From: Pisaster brevispinus
Taxonomy: Eukaryota; Echinodermata; Asteroidea; Forcipulatida; Asteriidae
NCBI GenBank assembly: GCA_023634235.1
Contig: JAMKCF010000007.1
Location: forward strand, 1,563,001-1,627,000
DNA: 64,000 bases
Direction of reading: 5' to 3'
Shown one piece after another: positions 45,701 through 56,736 of this stretch (the stretch's first letter is position 1; each line of letters starts with the position of its first letter). A program made the position numbers and the translations under genes. The notes under the pieces were generated by a model. It was not told the origin of the DNA and did no database searches. It saw nothing but the letters and a program-made list of their open reading frames with translations.

Positions 45701-48700
45701 TTTAATTTTCAGGGGGCACAAGGGTGATCTGTTTTTTCTTTGGGGATGGGCACTTCTTGCTAGGTTTCCGTTATCCTTTTTTTTTAGACAAGCCCCCTTT
45801 CAGCGCATTTTTAATGTTATTTACATTTTTTTATATAAAATAATCTGGTGTGAGTGTAAAAACAAATACATTGCCTGCAGGTAAATGGAAAATAGTTAAA
45901 AAAAAAAAAACACTTCATTACGCCACCGAAGGCAGAATGTGTAGCAAGTTCGTCAGTCGATTTGTGGGTCTTCAGTTCCTGAACTTTGAGTGTAATTCAG
46001 ACGGGGATTACTTCTCGGAAGGATTAACACTGGCAGAAACTTTATTGTCATTTAGTTTCCAGACACAAATTCAGTACTTTGCACTAAGCTTACATTCTGT
46101 ACACTTGAATCTCTCAACAGATAACACAACTGAAAATCAAGTTCAACCCCTTCGCTAAGGCCTTCTTGGACATAAAAGAAAAGTAAGTATAATTTACACC
46201 ACGCTTCGCTTTTATAAATCGAAATCGGTTACTCGTGACCACCCCTTGGGAAGGTTTGCGGGGACATCATGAAAACAATTTCTTTAAACTCTGAAAACTC
46301 CCAGACCAGATTTGACCGGGGGGGGGGGGAGCTGGTCCATTTCTGGCGGTCAAGCTGACTCGGAAAGTGATTTTTTTTAAAAGTGGTTACAGGATTTTCA
46401 ACTCGGTTTCTGTGTCAGTTTCAGCCCATCTCTGAGTCATTTTGACACAGATTCTGGGTCAATCTCAAAGCTGACCTCAAGGCGAGTTTTAGAAATTCGA
46501 ATTATCGTGTCCCATTTTTGTTTTTCTGAGGCAGGAGATGCGGTTGGTTCCCGCGTCACCTCGCTAAATTTTGATTGGTTCGACAATCTTGATGAGAATG
46601 CCTTGACCTTTTTAAAAATAATTTTGTCATCAATATTGTCTTCCCATAAAGTAGACTCTGCATTCAAGTAAGCTGGTGACGTGTACTGTAACTTTATTTA
46701 CAAGTGCGCCTATAAATCAGCATTACGATGACAAAAATAATATGTGACCCTACCTTCCCATTTAAAGGAATAAGAATTTCATTTTCCGGGAATTACCCTT
46801 CTGTAACGGCAATGGTGAGTGGATGTTCCACCAAGACGTGACAGTTTGTCAAACAAGACGAACCCTTACGGTGATGCACCACAACGTATAAATGAAACCA
46901 ACGGTATACAAGAGAGTGTTTGAAGACAATTGATACCAATTCTGAAAGGTGTTTTTTTTCTAGAAGTCTTTGAAAAAGATTGTTGTTTTCATTTGGAAGA
47001 AATATTTTGAAATTACTGTTTCAGAGGAGACCATGAGCAAGACGATTACCACGATCTCCAACAACCAAGATATCCCCAACGTAAGTCAAATCAATCATGC
47101 AATTATTATGCCTAATAGTAATATCAATAATAATGGTTTAAAAATCGTTGTTTCATATCATCATAGAGAATGTAGAAATTATAGAATAAAGGTTTATTAC
47201 CTTAGAATCTTGATCTCGTATAAGAAAAATCCTGATTATCAACACGTTGTTTTTAAGGGAGGCGTACTGGCTCACCTCATATCCATTCAGAAAACCAATT
47301 CTACTCAGAAATGTTTGAAAGTTTTGTACAGGATTAGTTGAGCTGACAAAATAGTCATATACAGTGTTCATGTGGGGGTTTTGTGATCAACTAAAAAAAT
47401 GAAATAACAAGCCTGTGAAAAGTTCGGCTTAATCAGTTGTGTGAGCCAGGAGAAAATAGTGACAAATCTTACACAATTTTCAGCATGTAGACAACCGTGT
47501 AAACAGTCCGTGGCTGTAACAACCGAAATCAGATGTTGCGTTTTTGTAGGTCTTCAGATACAAATTTATTGAAATGGACTTTATTTTAAAGGAAAGTATT
47601 TCACGGGAAAATTGTTTCAGTGTTTTAGTGAACTTCATAATCAGTAAACTTTTAGACTTAATTTAAACAACGACGTTATAATAAATGTTGATCAATCCTG
47701 TATACATTTAAACGACAAACAATGTTTGTACTCGATACTTATGCAAGGATCATTCGATTCTACGAATCAAATCATAATTTCTCCACCAGTGGGCAGTTGG
47801 TTTCTGCCTAGCGCCGGGGGGCTGTGCTCGGCCCCGAGCCCTCATCAGTTTGCCCCGTCTCTCAGCCTCCCATCCCCCGCTTCACACAACTGCGCCATGG
47901 AGAGGTACGGCAGTTTGCGGAGCCACCGTTCCACTCCCTATCCACCGCCACCCTACGAACAAAAGTACTCCCCAACAAGTAAGTTGTAAATATGTGTATT
48001 TCTTTCATCCTTGGTGATATGAACACTTTTAATTCGTTTATTTCCTTTGTGCTATTTCATTTTAGTCTTTTGAGAAAGACACTGTTAGAATCGAAACGTG
48101 AGGACTTTTACTTTGTTTTGTACACCATGTATCATTTTGGTTAGTGAGCAATTTGTAATATCTCATTTTTATTAAAAATATATATATATATATTCTTCCT
48201 TTTTTGTGGGTGTATTGAAGCAACCATTTTGATGTCTTCATTCGTATCTAGTCAATTTACTTCACTGTAAACAATTTAATGCCTTCTTCGGGAGTTGATT
48301 TAAAGCTAGGTCCGTTTTAGGGCAAATTTGACCAACCCCAAATTTGTGAAGCTAAATTTGAAATGACTGTTCGTACATCGATTCGGGAAAGCTATAAGCT
48401 TGATGTCAGTGGTAGTTAATTAAAAACTAAATCGTCATGATCCCTTCATTTGCATCTTATTTATATTTTGGGCATTGTCTGTGGCATTTGCGAAAATCTG
48501 GTTAGTTTTTCGTTTTGTTAAAGCATCATCAGTCAAAAATTTGTCTGAGGGAAAATGCAACTTTAATCTTGTACCAGATTTAATTTCAATATTAGGTCAG
48601 ACTAGAGCAGCTAAATATGAAGAAGCAAAACACACAAATACGGTGTATCTTAACGTCAATGGCAGCAATGGGAAAAGTACACAGTTCCTCTGCGTCACAT

Positions 48701-51551
48701 TGTATTTACAGTTATCGAGGTTAGATAAAAACAATCATAAAACCAACTAGTTGCAGGTGTCGTTGCCTTGATTTGTGATAAACAAGTGCCTAGACTTCCA
48801 CTCTAGTCGGATTCCAAACCCCGAAGTTTTGTTTTCTTCCCAAATCGGAAACGAAGTTAGGGTAGTTAAACGAAAAGCGACCTCCAGTAAAAATTCTTTT
48901 GTTGCTGGGGACATTACACGTGTCGGTCCCTTTGATCACAGCACAAGCAATTGCACCAAAATGTGTTCACGAATGTAAACCGGCTTTTTATTTTAACCAA
49001 ATTTGCATTGTCACCAATTGTCCTCAGAAAACAAACTGGTTTCTATATGCGTTTGCGTCAACGCTAGTTTGACCGACAAAGACAGACCTCCAACCCAGTG
49101 TGGTACCCCGGTAAACAGCTTTGTGTTCCGGGATGTTTTATCACCGAATACGACCTACACCTGAATAGAGTGACTCACTGGTACCGTCGATCGCTTCAAT
49201 AGCCCCCCGCACCTACTGGCTTTTATCCCCGCCCGTTCCTTATCTTTATTGCCGATGGATTTATCATTAATTTGTCCTCTGTATTTTTCTGATGAAGCCT
49301 CAAATTTATATACACCTCGGCTAACACCGAGTGGGTGGTTTGATGACAATTGGGGGGAAATCACAAATGAAAATAATTACCTTCACTCACACCATTTGCG
49401 TTGTTTGGAGCCTTACAGTTTGAGTTGTTTGTCACACCATGAGCTATACATTGTCATTAGTGTGACGACATACAGTCAGATCAACTGTTATGGTCTACAT
49501 CTTCGGCCGTACATGTACAAATTATCCCGAGCCCCAGGAGATCCTGTTTTGAAATATCCCAAAAATTCATGTCATAACCTGAATTGACGCCAATCAAAAG
49601 TCTTAAACTGAAAGTGACTGGCTACGATAGAAAATAAAACAGCATACACAAATGTTAATTCATTAGCCTATGCAAAGAGTAAAACTTAACCAGACAGTAA
49701 ACAAATTTTACAATATAAAGTAACATAGTTATTAACATTTTAGCACAATCGAAAGTATCGGCTTTTGTTTGGTTTAATATCTGCTATCGTCATTTGTCAT
49801 TCGCTTCAAGTGAAGCCTTCTTCTGGAGAAACTGGGACGGAAAATGTCATTACGCACAAAAACATGTTTAAAATCAAAAAGCTTTAATAGTCTTATATGT
49901 TTACTTCTTTATCACTATGAGCGGCTTAAAAATAAAACAAATTAACGCCTAAACACAGCAGTATTTATTAGTTTTTCAAGGTAAATTAACAGGGGCGTGG
50001 ATAGATAAGGACATAAGACAAGTACGTTGTTGTTGGGAGGTGACATGACAATTTACATGCATGTGATTTATCAGAATTTTTCCTGAATTTCATGATTTGA
50101 AATTCAGGATTTCAAAATTTCTGGAAAGAAGTGAAACAGTCACGAAAGGGAGAAAGAAATTGTCCAGATTATGTCCAAACCGGTGTATTGTTGTATATCT
50201 GGTGATGCACAGAGTCTGTAAACCTCATTAAGTCGTTAAGTGGTCTGGAATTAAGAAAAGCAGTTACTAGAAATAGTCCACATTGTGTCCAAACCAGTAG
50301 TTTTGTACATATGGTGATGCACGGAGTCTGTAATCTTACTGGAGTTTTACATTTTGATGTTTTGAGGTCGACTGGAATAAAGAGGGAAATCACATACAAG
50401 TAAACAATTTTCAGGACTAACTATGCTAATTAAATCTCCTGGCTAATTTTGGTTCAAAGTAACGTTACCGTTAACCATAATCAGTCAATATACAAATTAT
50501 AAAATGAAATCAGTTGCCTCCGGTATGGTAAGTGTTCTCGGAATCGTCTTCATTCCACGGGATTTCAAATTTGGTTTCGAACATCCCACAAGAAGGGATT
50601 CCATCTCAATCCTTCCCTCCACCTCTCTCCGTCAGCTCACCCCCATCGGTGCTGCTCTCTGTTTAACTTCTTAACTCTATTCTCCTCAATGTTTGTCTCC
50701 TTATTTGACATCTTAATATCGACTCCCGAACAGTCAACTCAAGAGTGCGAAATGCATTGTTATTAAATGCCGAGCCCACACAATGCGTTCTATGGGCTAT
50801 GGGCTGTTCTCACCGGGCGGTTTGTGTTGCTGTCACCCCGTGTTTTATGCTTCTATCCTCCACGGACACCTGTGTTAGTTTATCGGTGCAGTTTGCGGAG
50901 TTTTTGTGTTGACTTCGTGTTTAAACACGGGAGTTCAATGGAATTTCTAGAGATTCTAAATTCAGCTCTTGTATGGATGATATTTATTTAGACACAAGTA
51001 TGAGACTACAGTAGCCGCACTGATTTTTCGGTTCTGCTTTTTTTGTCCGGCTCCCGTTAAGGTATCTTAAACTTCCTGGGGCATCGAGGCGGTAAACACC
51101 TGGGCCCAATTTCATAGAGCTGCTTAAGCAGAAAATAATGCTTAACAATTTCCTGCTAAGCAGAAATGAGCAGGATACCAGTCATAAATTGTACACGTGA
51201 CATGGTAGTTTGGCTGGTAACCTTATTCTGGTAAGCAAAATTTTAATGTGCTTAGCAAATTTTTGTGCTTAAGCAGCTCTATGAAATTGGGCCCTGAAGG
51301 GAAAGTGACTCGGTGAACGTTTTGAATTATGATTTTGCACGATAACCACTTGTGTTCACCATATATCTAGTTGTTTTCTTCTTTTATATCTTCAACTTCT
51401 TTTAATCAAATGTTCAGAAATAAAATGTATTTTTAGTTTAGTGCTAAAAAATAATTACCATAACGGGCATTGTACAGCTCTTTCAGACTGGGTTACAGTA
51501 CTTTACAAGAATACAGTACAGAAAGCGAATAGAGAAAGGCACTTAATGGGA

Positions 51552-51582
<31 letters not shown>

Positions 51583-52825
51583 TAACGTATTTGTATAGCG
51601 CCTACTACAGGCCAGCCTCTAAGCGCTTAAAGCACTAAGCGCTAAGCAGTTGCTCCTTAGCAATCAACCATTGAACAGGAAAGTTTTGAGATGTTTCTTG
51701 AAAACTTCAAGTGACTTTGCAGACTGGATTTGACGAGACAGTTCCAAAGGCGCGGGGGATGTGTGCATGTGCAGAATGCACTATCGGAACTGCCTGGAGT
51801 GTACTGCTTGAACCAGAGCGAAGTGTAAACATTGTGTTGATAGTAACTATTGATGGCTTGAAACAGTTGCTTGATAGATTCAAATTTACTCAGCCTGTTT
51901 AACTAAAAAACAATTCCAACACTTTTTAAATAGGGGTCAAATTTGCAGCACTAATATCGCAAAGAGTACACACAAATAAAAATGAAAGTAATTTTACAAA
52001 GTCAACAAATTGACTTGTTATAAACGAACAGATGAAATCAATTTTTAGGAGGGATTAGATGAAGAAATTATACAATTTCCATTCGTGCAATCTCGTTAAC
52101 ATAGCTAGTTTCATTTATTATTTATTTATTTATTTATTTTTTTTTCATGAAAGTAGAGCTATACAGCTCCATTTATTTCATTGCCTGCACAAAGAACAAA
52201 ATCACAATTTTACTCAAACAAGAAAAAACAAAAAACATTAATTTACAATATTTACATGTTGAAGATTAAATAAAAAGTTATTACACGTTTGAATGTAAAG
52301 TTATTTATTTACTTATATTACTTACAGAATGAGGTGGGCAATAATGTTAGGATTATCCTAAACGAAAGGGGAACAAAAGGTTTTAATAACTAAATTCTAA
52401 TTGGTTTTTCTCATTGATGGAGCACAGAGAGTTATTACGAACATATACAGTTTGAAACTTTTCACAATTCATTCTGCCCTTCTCTAGAGTCAAAAACCGT
52501 TTAAGATTGAGTTTGAACTGAAAAATGAAGTCAATGTCGGATGGTTTCTTATAATCATTAAAGACCCTTTTGCATCGGATATTCCAGATTTGGCGGAGCA
52601 TTTTAACGACAAGAACTCCTTGGACTGGTTGTAATTCATAGCCCAGGATTCTGTTAGGGTCGCTAAGACAAAAGTGTTTGTTGTATGTGTATTTTCTAAT
52701 TAGATACTCGACAAAGATCCAAGCGTTTAGAGTGCTAATACAATAAATGAACAAATGCTGATGGGATTCTGATTCTGTTTCACATAATGGACATTTGACA
52801 TCAACAACTCTACCGATTTTGTATT

Positions 52826-52892
<67 letters not shown>

Positions 52893-52921
52893 TTTCTTTC
52901 TTTCTTTCTTTCTTTGTTTGT

Positions 52922-52964
<43 letters not shown>

Positions 52965-52973
52965 TTTGTTTGT

Positions 52974-53048
<75 letters not shown>

Positions 53049-55117
53049 CTTGTATATTTGCATTTAATTATGTTTTTCGTTTATTTAATTAATTATGTTT
53101 TATCAGTACATGTAACTGGTTTTCTCGGGTTTAGAATCTTTCCAACTGAACATTTTACAATTTGAATACTTCTTTTCGCTCTCGCCTCGCCCCCACCCTA
53201 CCCCGCAGGGTTGTGTCACTAGCTACAATGCTTTGTTACTTGGGCCTCTCTCTGTTTCTCTGGTGATCAAAACAATTCCCGAATTCTTAGCAAAGCTCAT
53301 CATACTTTAATTACAAGTTACATTGAACAATTAAAATACATTGATTGCACTATTGCTGCAGTCACGAACTACGTTTGTAAACAGAGAGCACGTTAGCAAT
53401 GTCGGAGTGTTCCCTACAGCAAACAGCAGCGGGTGGTATGGGATTGTCTCAACGGGGACGCAGGCACGGAGGCCCGGGGACTGTAAGCCCCCGTTTACCG
53501 TAAGAAGTCACGTACGCAATCCACGGGCGGAAGATAATCGGAAATTTGTAATCTGCAGTATTCCGAGCCAACAGGCGAACAAACATTGCTCGCGAAGATG
53601 TACCGGTTGACATTAGGTTGTCTTTGATTAGTTTGTAAAGTTTTGACTTTTGTGGCAAGGTTGGGAGTTGTTCTGTGTGTGTTGTTTGTTTGTATCTTAT
53701 TTGTAAAGGCTGGTCATTCTATGTAACACTCTACGAGCTTCTGAAGATGAGAAATGCCACGAAACAGTAATGGGTTGAAGTTTCAGAAAGATGCCTTGCT
53801 TGGCAACTTTTGCAATGTTGCGGAAGACAGAACCCTTATACCTTTTGATATAAAGTCGTCAAGATCCGCTCTGGAGACTTTCGAAATTGTAATTCTGCAG
53901 CTTTGCGTTTTGAAATCGGGTACAACAGAAAGCTAACGGTGTTTATAACGAATGGCAGAAAAATATTATTATCATGGGATCAACACAATTTGGTCATGGA
54001 GTTTGAAGTTTAACTCTTTTTATAGACGTGTAACTTCTCTGCGGAAAAACTAACAGTTTGTTTGTTTGTTTGTTTCAGCCCCGGGATTTACGACCTCCTG
54101 AAAAAAAAAATTTGTAATATCTGAAATGTTTCATGATGTGGAAACTAAGAACTAATATTTATTTGAATTAATAAAAAAATACAAAAAGCTGACACTATTC
54201 AAATTTACAAAGTTAAAAATACACAAAGGAACAAAAATGGGTAAACGAATACATCAATACAAAAATATATAGAGTATATATTATAAAACTTACATGTAAA
54301 AAGTGTTTTAATGTTAAATAGAGGAAGACACCACCCTCAGTCTGGCAGGAGCTGACATGCGCTACAATAAGTAATGTGTAAATACCTGTTGGATGGAGTG
54401 GCTCTGAAAACAGCAGGTGTGGTCTGGACGATTTGAACAGCATAATATGTTATTATTGTAAGGAGAATGGTCGTCTCCTCGTCTCCTGAAGACGAGCAGA
54501 TTGTACTGTTCGAAACGTCGAGACCACACCGACTCTTTTAAGAGCCAGCACTCCTCCTAAAAGAGACTTACACATGTTGTACCCACAAGTTTACACGCTA
54601 TACTTACTTCTTAGTTTAAAATAAGTTATCAAAAAATAACTAATATTAATTAATGTGTTTCTATTATTCTGCAGGTGCCTATGTTACCGAATCACCCACG
54701 TCAACCCTCCCGCTTCTATCAACACCTGAGGCTTGGTCACCCCTCGGTAATTCAGCTCATCACAGCACAGCTTCATCGTGTTCCCAGTACGGTAGTGTAT
54801 GGCCAACTGCAACAACCTCATCTGTCCCACCCGCATCAAGCTGCGGTGTGGCTTCCCCGGTTCATACATCACTACTTAGGGCAACGTACGCCAATTACAA
54901 TCAACACAGCACTTCTTCAATTGCGGGGATGCCACGCCCATCGGCGGCGTCGCTGTCATCTTGTGGAGGATACCAGAACTACAATCATCTGTCCGAGGGG
55001 AACGGAGTTCCGATTTCGACCGAGAATATGGGAAGCTACCCAGCCGTATCAAATCAATTGTGCCACGGCAAGGGTAGTTCGTGGAGCCCGCTGACTCCAC
55101 CCTCTCCGGGCTTGTAA
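42595..55117 (+). CDS. Bra: Brachyury (T-box transcription factor), seven coding exons, 449 residues
   Basis: Join 42595-42788, 44238-44502, 45024-45164, 46121-46182, 47025-47080, 47790-47978 and 54675-55117. All introns are GT-AG and phases agree. The total is exactly 450 codons including the stop. Residues about 43-222 are the T domain, which binds T-box DNA half sites in the nucleus. Diagnostic Brachyury runs are [34 protein letters not shown] and [10 protein letters not shown]. The C-terminal half is Ser/Pro/Tyr-rich with the W-S-P-L-T-P-P-S end typical of the family. Brachyury controls mesoderm, endoderm and archenteron genes in deuterostome embryos. The T domain is unusually diverged (for example [15 protein letters not shown]), so this may be a fast-evolving copy. 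Confidence 0.93.
44238..44502 (+). CDS. Bra: Brachyury exon 2 (T domain core)
   Basis: Begins G-AGG-ATG after TTTTAG and carries R-M-F-P-V-L through N-K-L-N-G-T-G-Q (residues 65-153). It ends in phase 0 at CAG|GTAAAT. Confidence 0.93.
45024..45164 (+). CDS. Bra: Brachyury exon 3 (T domain)
   Basis: 47 codons from I-M-L-N-S-L-H to Q-N-E-D, acceptor TTTGCAG and donor GAT|GTAAGT. Confidence 0.93.
46121..46182 (+). CDS. Bra: Brachyury exon 4 (end of T domain)
   Basis: Encodes [17 protein letters not shown]. Acceptor CTCTCAACAG, donor AA|GTAAGT. Confidence 0.9.
47025..47080 (+). CDS. Bra: Brachyury exon 5
   Basis: A 56-nt exon after TGTTTCAG, encoding an acidic Gln-rich linker (G-D-H-E-Q-D-D-Y-H), ending C|GTAAGT. 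It keeps phase with exons 4 and 6. Confidence 0.8.
47790..47978 (+). CDS. Bra: Brachyury exon 6
   Basis: The acceptor TTTCTCCACCAG at 47789 is preferred for its pyrimidine tract. A second in-phase acceptor (ATGCAAG, exon from 47748) would add 14 residues. The exon is Pro/Ser-rich and contains M-E-R-Y-G-S-L-R and P-Y-P-P-P-P-Y. Donor AA|GTAAGT. Confidence 0.8.
48061..48110 (+). mobile_element. Retroelement-tail fold, relative of 16141-16200
   Basis: Shares AGTCTTTTGAGAAAGAC, ACTGTTAGAATCGAAACG and GGACTTTTAC in order with the 16-kb copy. The final base of the GTC triplet is G here, so it could not cleave. Downstream TTAGTGAGCAATTTG also matches. Confidence 0.35.
51102..51294. mobile_element. 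193-bp MITE with perfect 29-bp terminal inverted repeats
   Basis: Ends 51102-51130 (GGGCCCAATTTCATAGAGCT…) and 51266-51294 are exact inverse copies. The interior repeats the word TTAGCA/TGCTTA in both orientations. A truncated relative lies at 56597-56736. Confidence 0.85.
51549..51900. repeat. (AAT)n microsatellite and adjoining dispersed-repeat-like tail
   Basis: About ten AAT units (51551-51581) are followed by GTATTTGTATAGCGCC, CAGGCCAGCCTCTAAGCGC and a ~300-bp segment with GACGAGACAGTTCCAAAGGC. The join of simple repeat to structured sequence suggests a retroelement 3' end. The family is not identified. Confidence 0.4.
52827..53046. repeat. (TTTA)n microsatellite, ~220 bp
   Basis: A nearly continuous TTTA array with two interruptions (CTTT units near 52896 and GTTT units near 52914 and 52967). 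The Tyr/Leu/Phe/Ile frames across it are artefacts. Confidence 0.97.
54481..54524 (+). ncRNA. Hammerhead-ribozyme-like motif, probably from a retroelement
   Basis: The order fits a type I hammerhead: stem I strand GTCTC (54481-54485), core CTGAAGA (54486-54492), one extra C, stem II GAGCAG/CTGTTC (54494-54499, 54506-54511) with loop ATTGTA, core GAAA (54512-54515), minimal stem III C-G, U, cleavage C (54519), and stem I strand GAGAC (54520-54524). The extra C before stem II and the lack of a stem III loop make activity as a monomer doubtful. Minimal stem III types are known to work as dimers. Confidence 0.4.
54675..55117 (+). CDS. Bra: Brachyury exon 7 (C-terminal domain and stop)
   Basis: Acceptor TATTCTGCAG. 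The exon encodes the last ~147 residues, Ser/Thr/Pro/Tyr-rich with Y-G-S and N-Y-N repeats and ending [11 protein letters not shown] before TAA. Composition fits the transcription-activating tail of the family. Confidence 0.9.
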
Positions 55118-55831
55118 AAACGTAGACAAATCAATTAAGAATAAACTAGATTCGATAAAAGCAAACAACTGCCTGCAAAGAGCAATGATTCGCAGCATAA
55201 GCTAAGTTGTCTGAAGTAAAAGTGATCACTGACCGAATGCACGGTTAAAAAAACGGCTCGCTTTGTCAGACACATGTCTGCCTAAATCACTATAACGAGG
55301 CTACAAGGACAGCCTCGCTTTGGTTAAAAGCAGGTCAGTATTGCCAGTGGGTTTTTTTTTCTTCACATATTCAGTTCAAAACAACATTTATTTCCATATT
55401 GGTGGGAAAAAGTGACAGTAAACAAATTGAGAACAAATCACAAACGTTGAATGTATGATAGGCATAAAAAAATATACGTTTTAATCTTCAAAACCTGTCA
55501 CGCTTCTGAAAGCAAAAGGAGCATTGAATATTTTCACAAAGTGCTATAAAGGCGTACAATTGCAATCTTTATGACAAGTAAGCTTTCGGTCAGAAATTTT
55601 GCATTTTTTTCAGCGCCGTTACCAGACGACCCTACATTTAATTGTACTTCACAAAATCAATTCGTGAAAGATTTCAATCTGTTTAGGCATGATTTTAGAC
55701 AGTGGCCTAGCTTACCGATTACTTTGAATTGATTGTTTATATTTGCTTGTAATTTTTGTTTGATGCGTAAATTTCAATTGTCACAAAAAACAGATAGCTG
55801 GCTATCACACAAGGTTGATGTTTGAAATAAA
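55118..55831 (+). promoter_or_regulatory. Bra: Brachyury 3' UTR with candidate polyadenylation signal
   Basis: AATAAA at 55826-55831 is a likely end signal. Others lie near 56094 and 56217. An AATAAA at 55140, only 22 nt after the stop, is unlikely to be used. Confidence 0.4.
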
Positions 55832-56468
55832 AATGAGACTACAATTTTCAGACAAGATGTATATAGAATTTAGTCATAGTTATGCAAATGTACACTACAT
55901 GGATCTGTACAAAAATTCAAACGCACACCTAAATAATTTCAGTGCATTTTATTTAGCACATTGTTTGTATTATACTAAAATAGTTTCACATATTTCAGTT
56001 TACAAAGAAAACTTGTGGTTTTTATTGGCGAAATATTCTTACAGACTCAAAATAGTTGATGTTGCTTTATCGTGACAATACTTCAGTTTTATGTTAATAA
56101 ATGTAATAGGCCTATCTGGTATTTATTTATATAATTGTATTATGACTATAACTTTGATTAACTTTCTGCTGTATTTTTGGGGCCTATTTTTTTAAAATAC
56201 AAATACAATTCGTTTTGAAATAAACAACTCTCCCCGACAACGGTAATACTTGAGCAAGAAGCCCAATGGAAACTTATAGAAAGAAGTTAAACATTATTCA
56301 ACTTGTAATGTTTATTTTCAATTAAAACCTTACATTAAGCCTTCAGACTCGCTAGGGAAGATTAATGGACGTATACATTCCATGTAGCAACTACCTCACA
56401 TTGTGACGTAACTGTCTTTTTCAGAATTTGCATCCTTACAGGGGCTGTAGTGTCATGATCAAAGCAGT

Positions 56469-56569
56469 CCTGTGGCTGTACATGGAATTATGAACTCTTA
56501 TGGAGAACGCGCGCGCACGTGCAAAAAAACTGGGTGAGAGTTCATAATTCCATGTATAGCGGCCACAGG
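56469..56569. repeat. Inverted repeat, ~31-bp arms
   Basis: Arms 56469-56498 and 56537-56569 pair (CCTGTGGC…ATGGAATTATGAACTCT) apart from a 3-nt bulge. The loop holds an alternating GCGCGCAC run. Confidence 0.75.
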
Positions 56570-56596
56570 CCTGCTTATTATCAGGGTACAACAAAA

Positions 56597-56736
56597 TGAT
56601 GCTTACCAGAACAGGGTTACCAGCCAAGATACTAAGTCACGTGTACAATCTGCAATTGGTATGTGCCTTTTCTTTGTTGCTTAGCACGAAATTTTAAGCA
56701 TTATTTTCTGCTTATGCAGCTCTTTAAAATTGGGCG
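56597..56736 (-). mobile_element. Truncated relative of the 51102 MITE
   Basis: The plus strand matches the complement of the MITE from CTTACCAGAA through GGTTACCAGCCAA, TCACGTGTACAAT and AAGCATTATTTTCTGCTTA to the terminus ending ATTGGGC. The other half is missing and the inverted repeat 56469-56569 lies in its place. Confidence 0.7.

Larger units (their letters stand above)
47979..54674 (+). other. Bra: Brachyury intron 6 (6.7 kb, repeat-rich)
   Basis: Much longer than the other introns (0.5-1.45 kb). It holds hammerhead-like folds (48061, 54481), a complete MITE (51102-51294), an (AAT)n-headed repeat and a (TTTA)n array. No exon-like frame was seen within it. Confidence 0.7.

Noticed and set aside
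52795..53165. Two long Tyr/Leu/Phe/Ile-rich open frames
   Set aside because: They are translations of the (TTTA)n array, which has no stop codon in these frames.
53741..53765. CTGAAGA…GAAAC as a further hammerhead
   Set aside because: The 13 nt between the boxes form no stem and no cleavage triplet follows.
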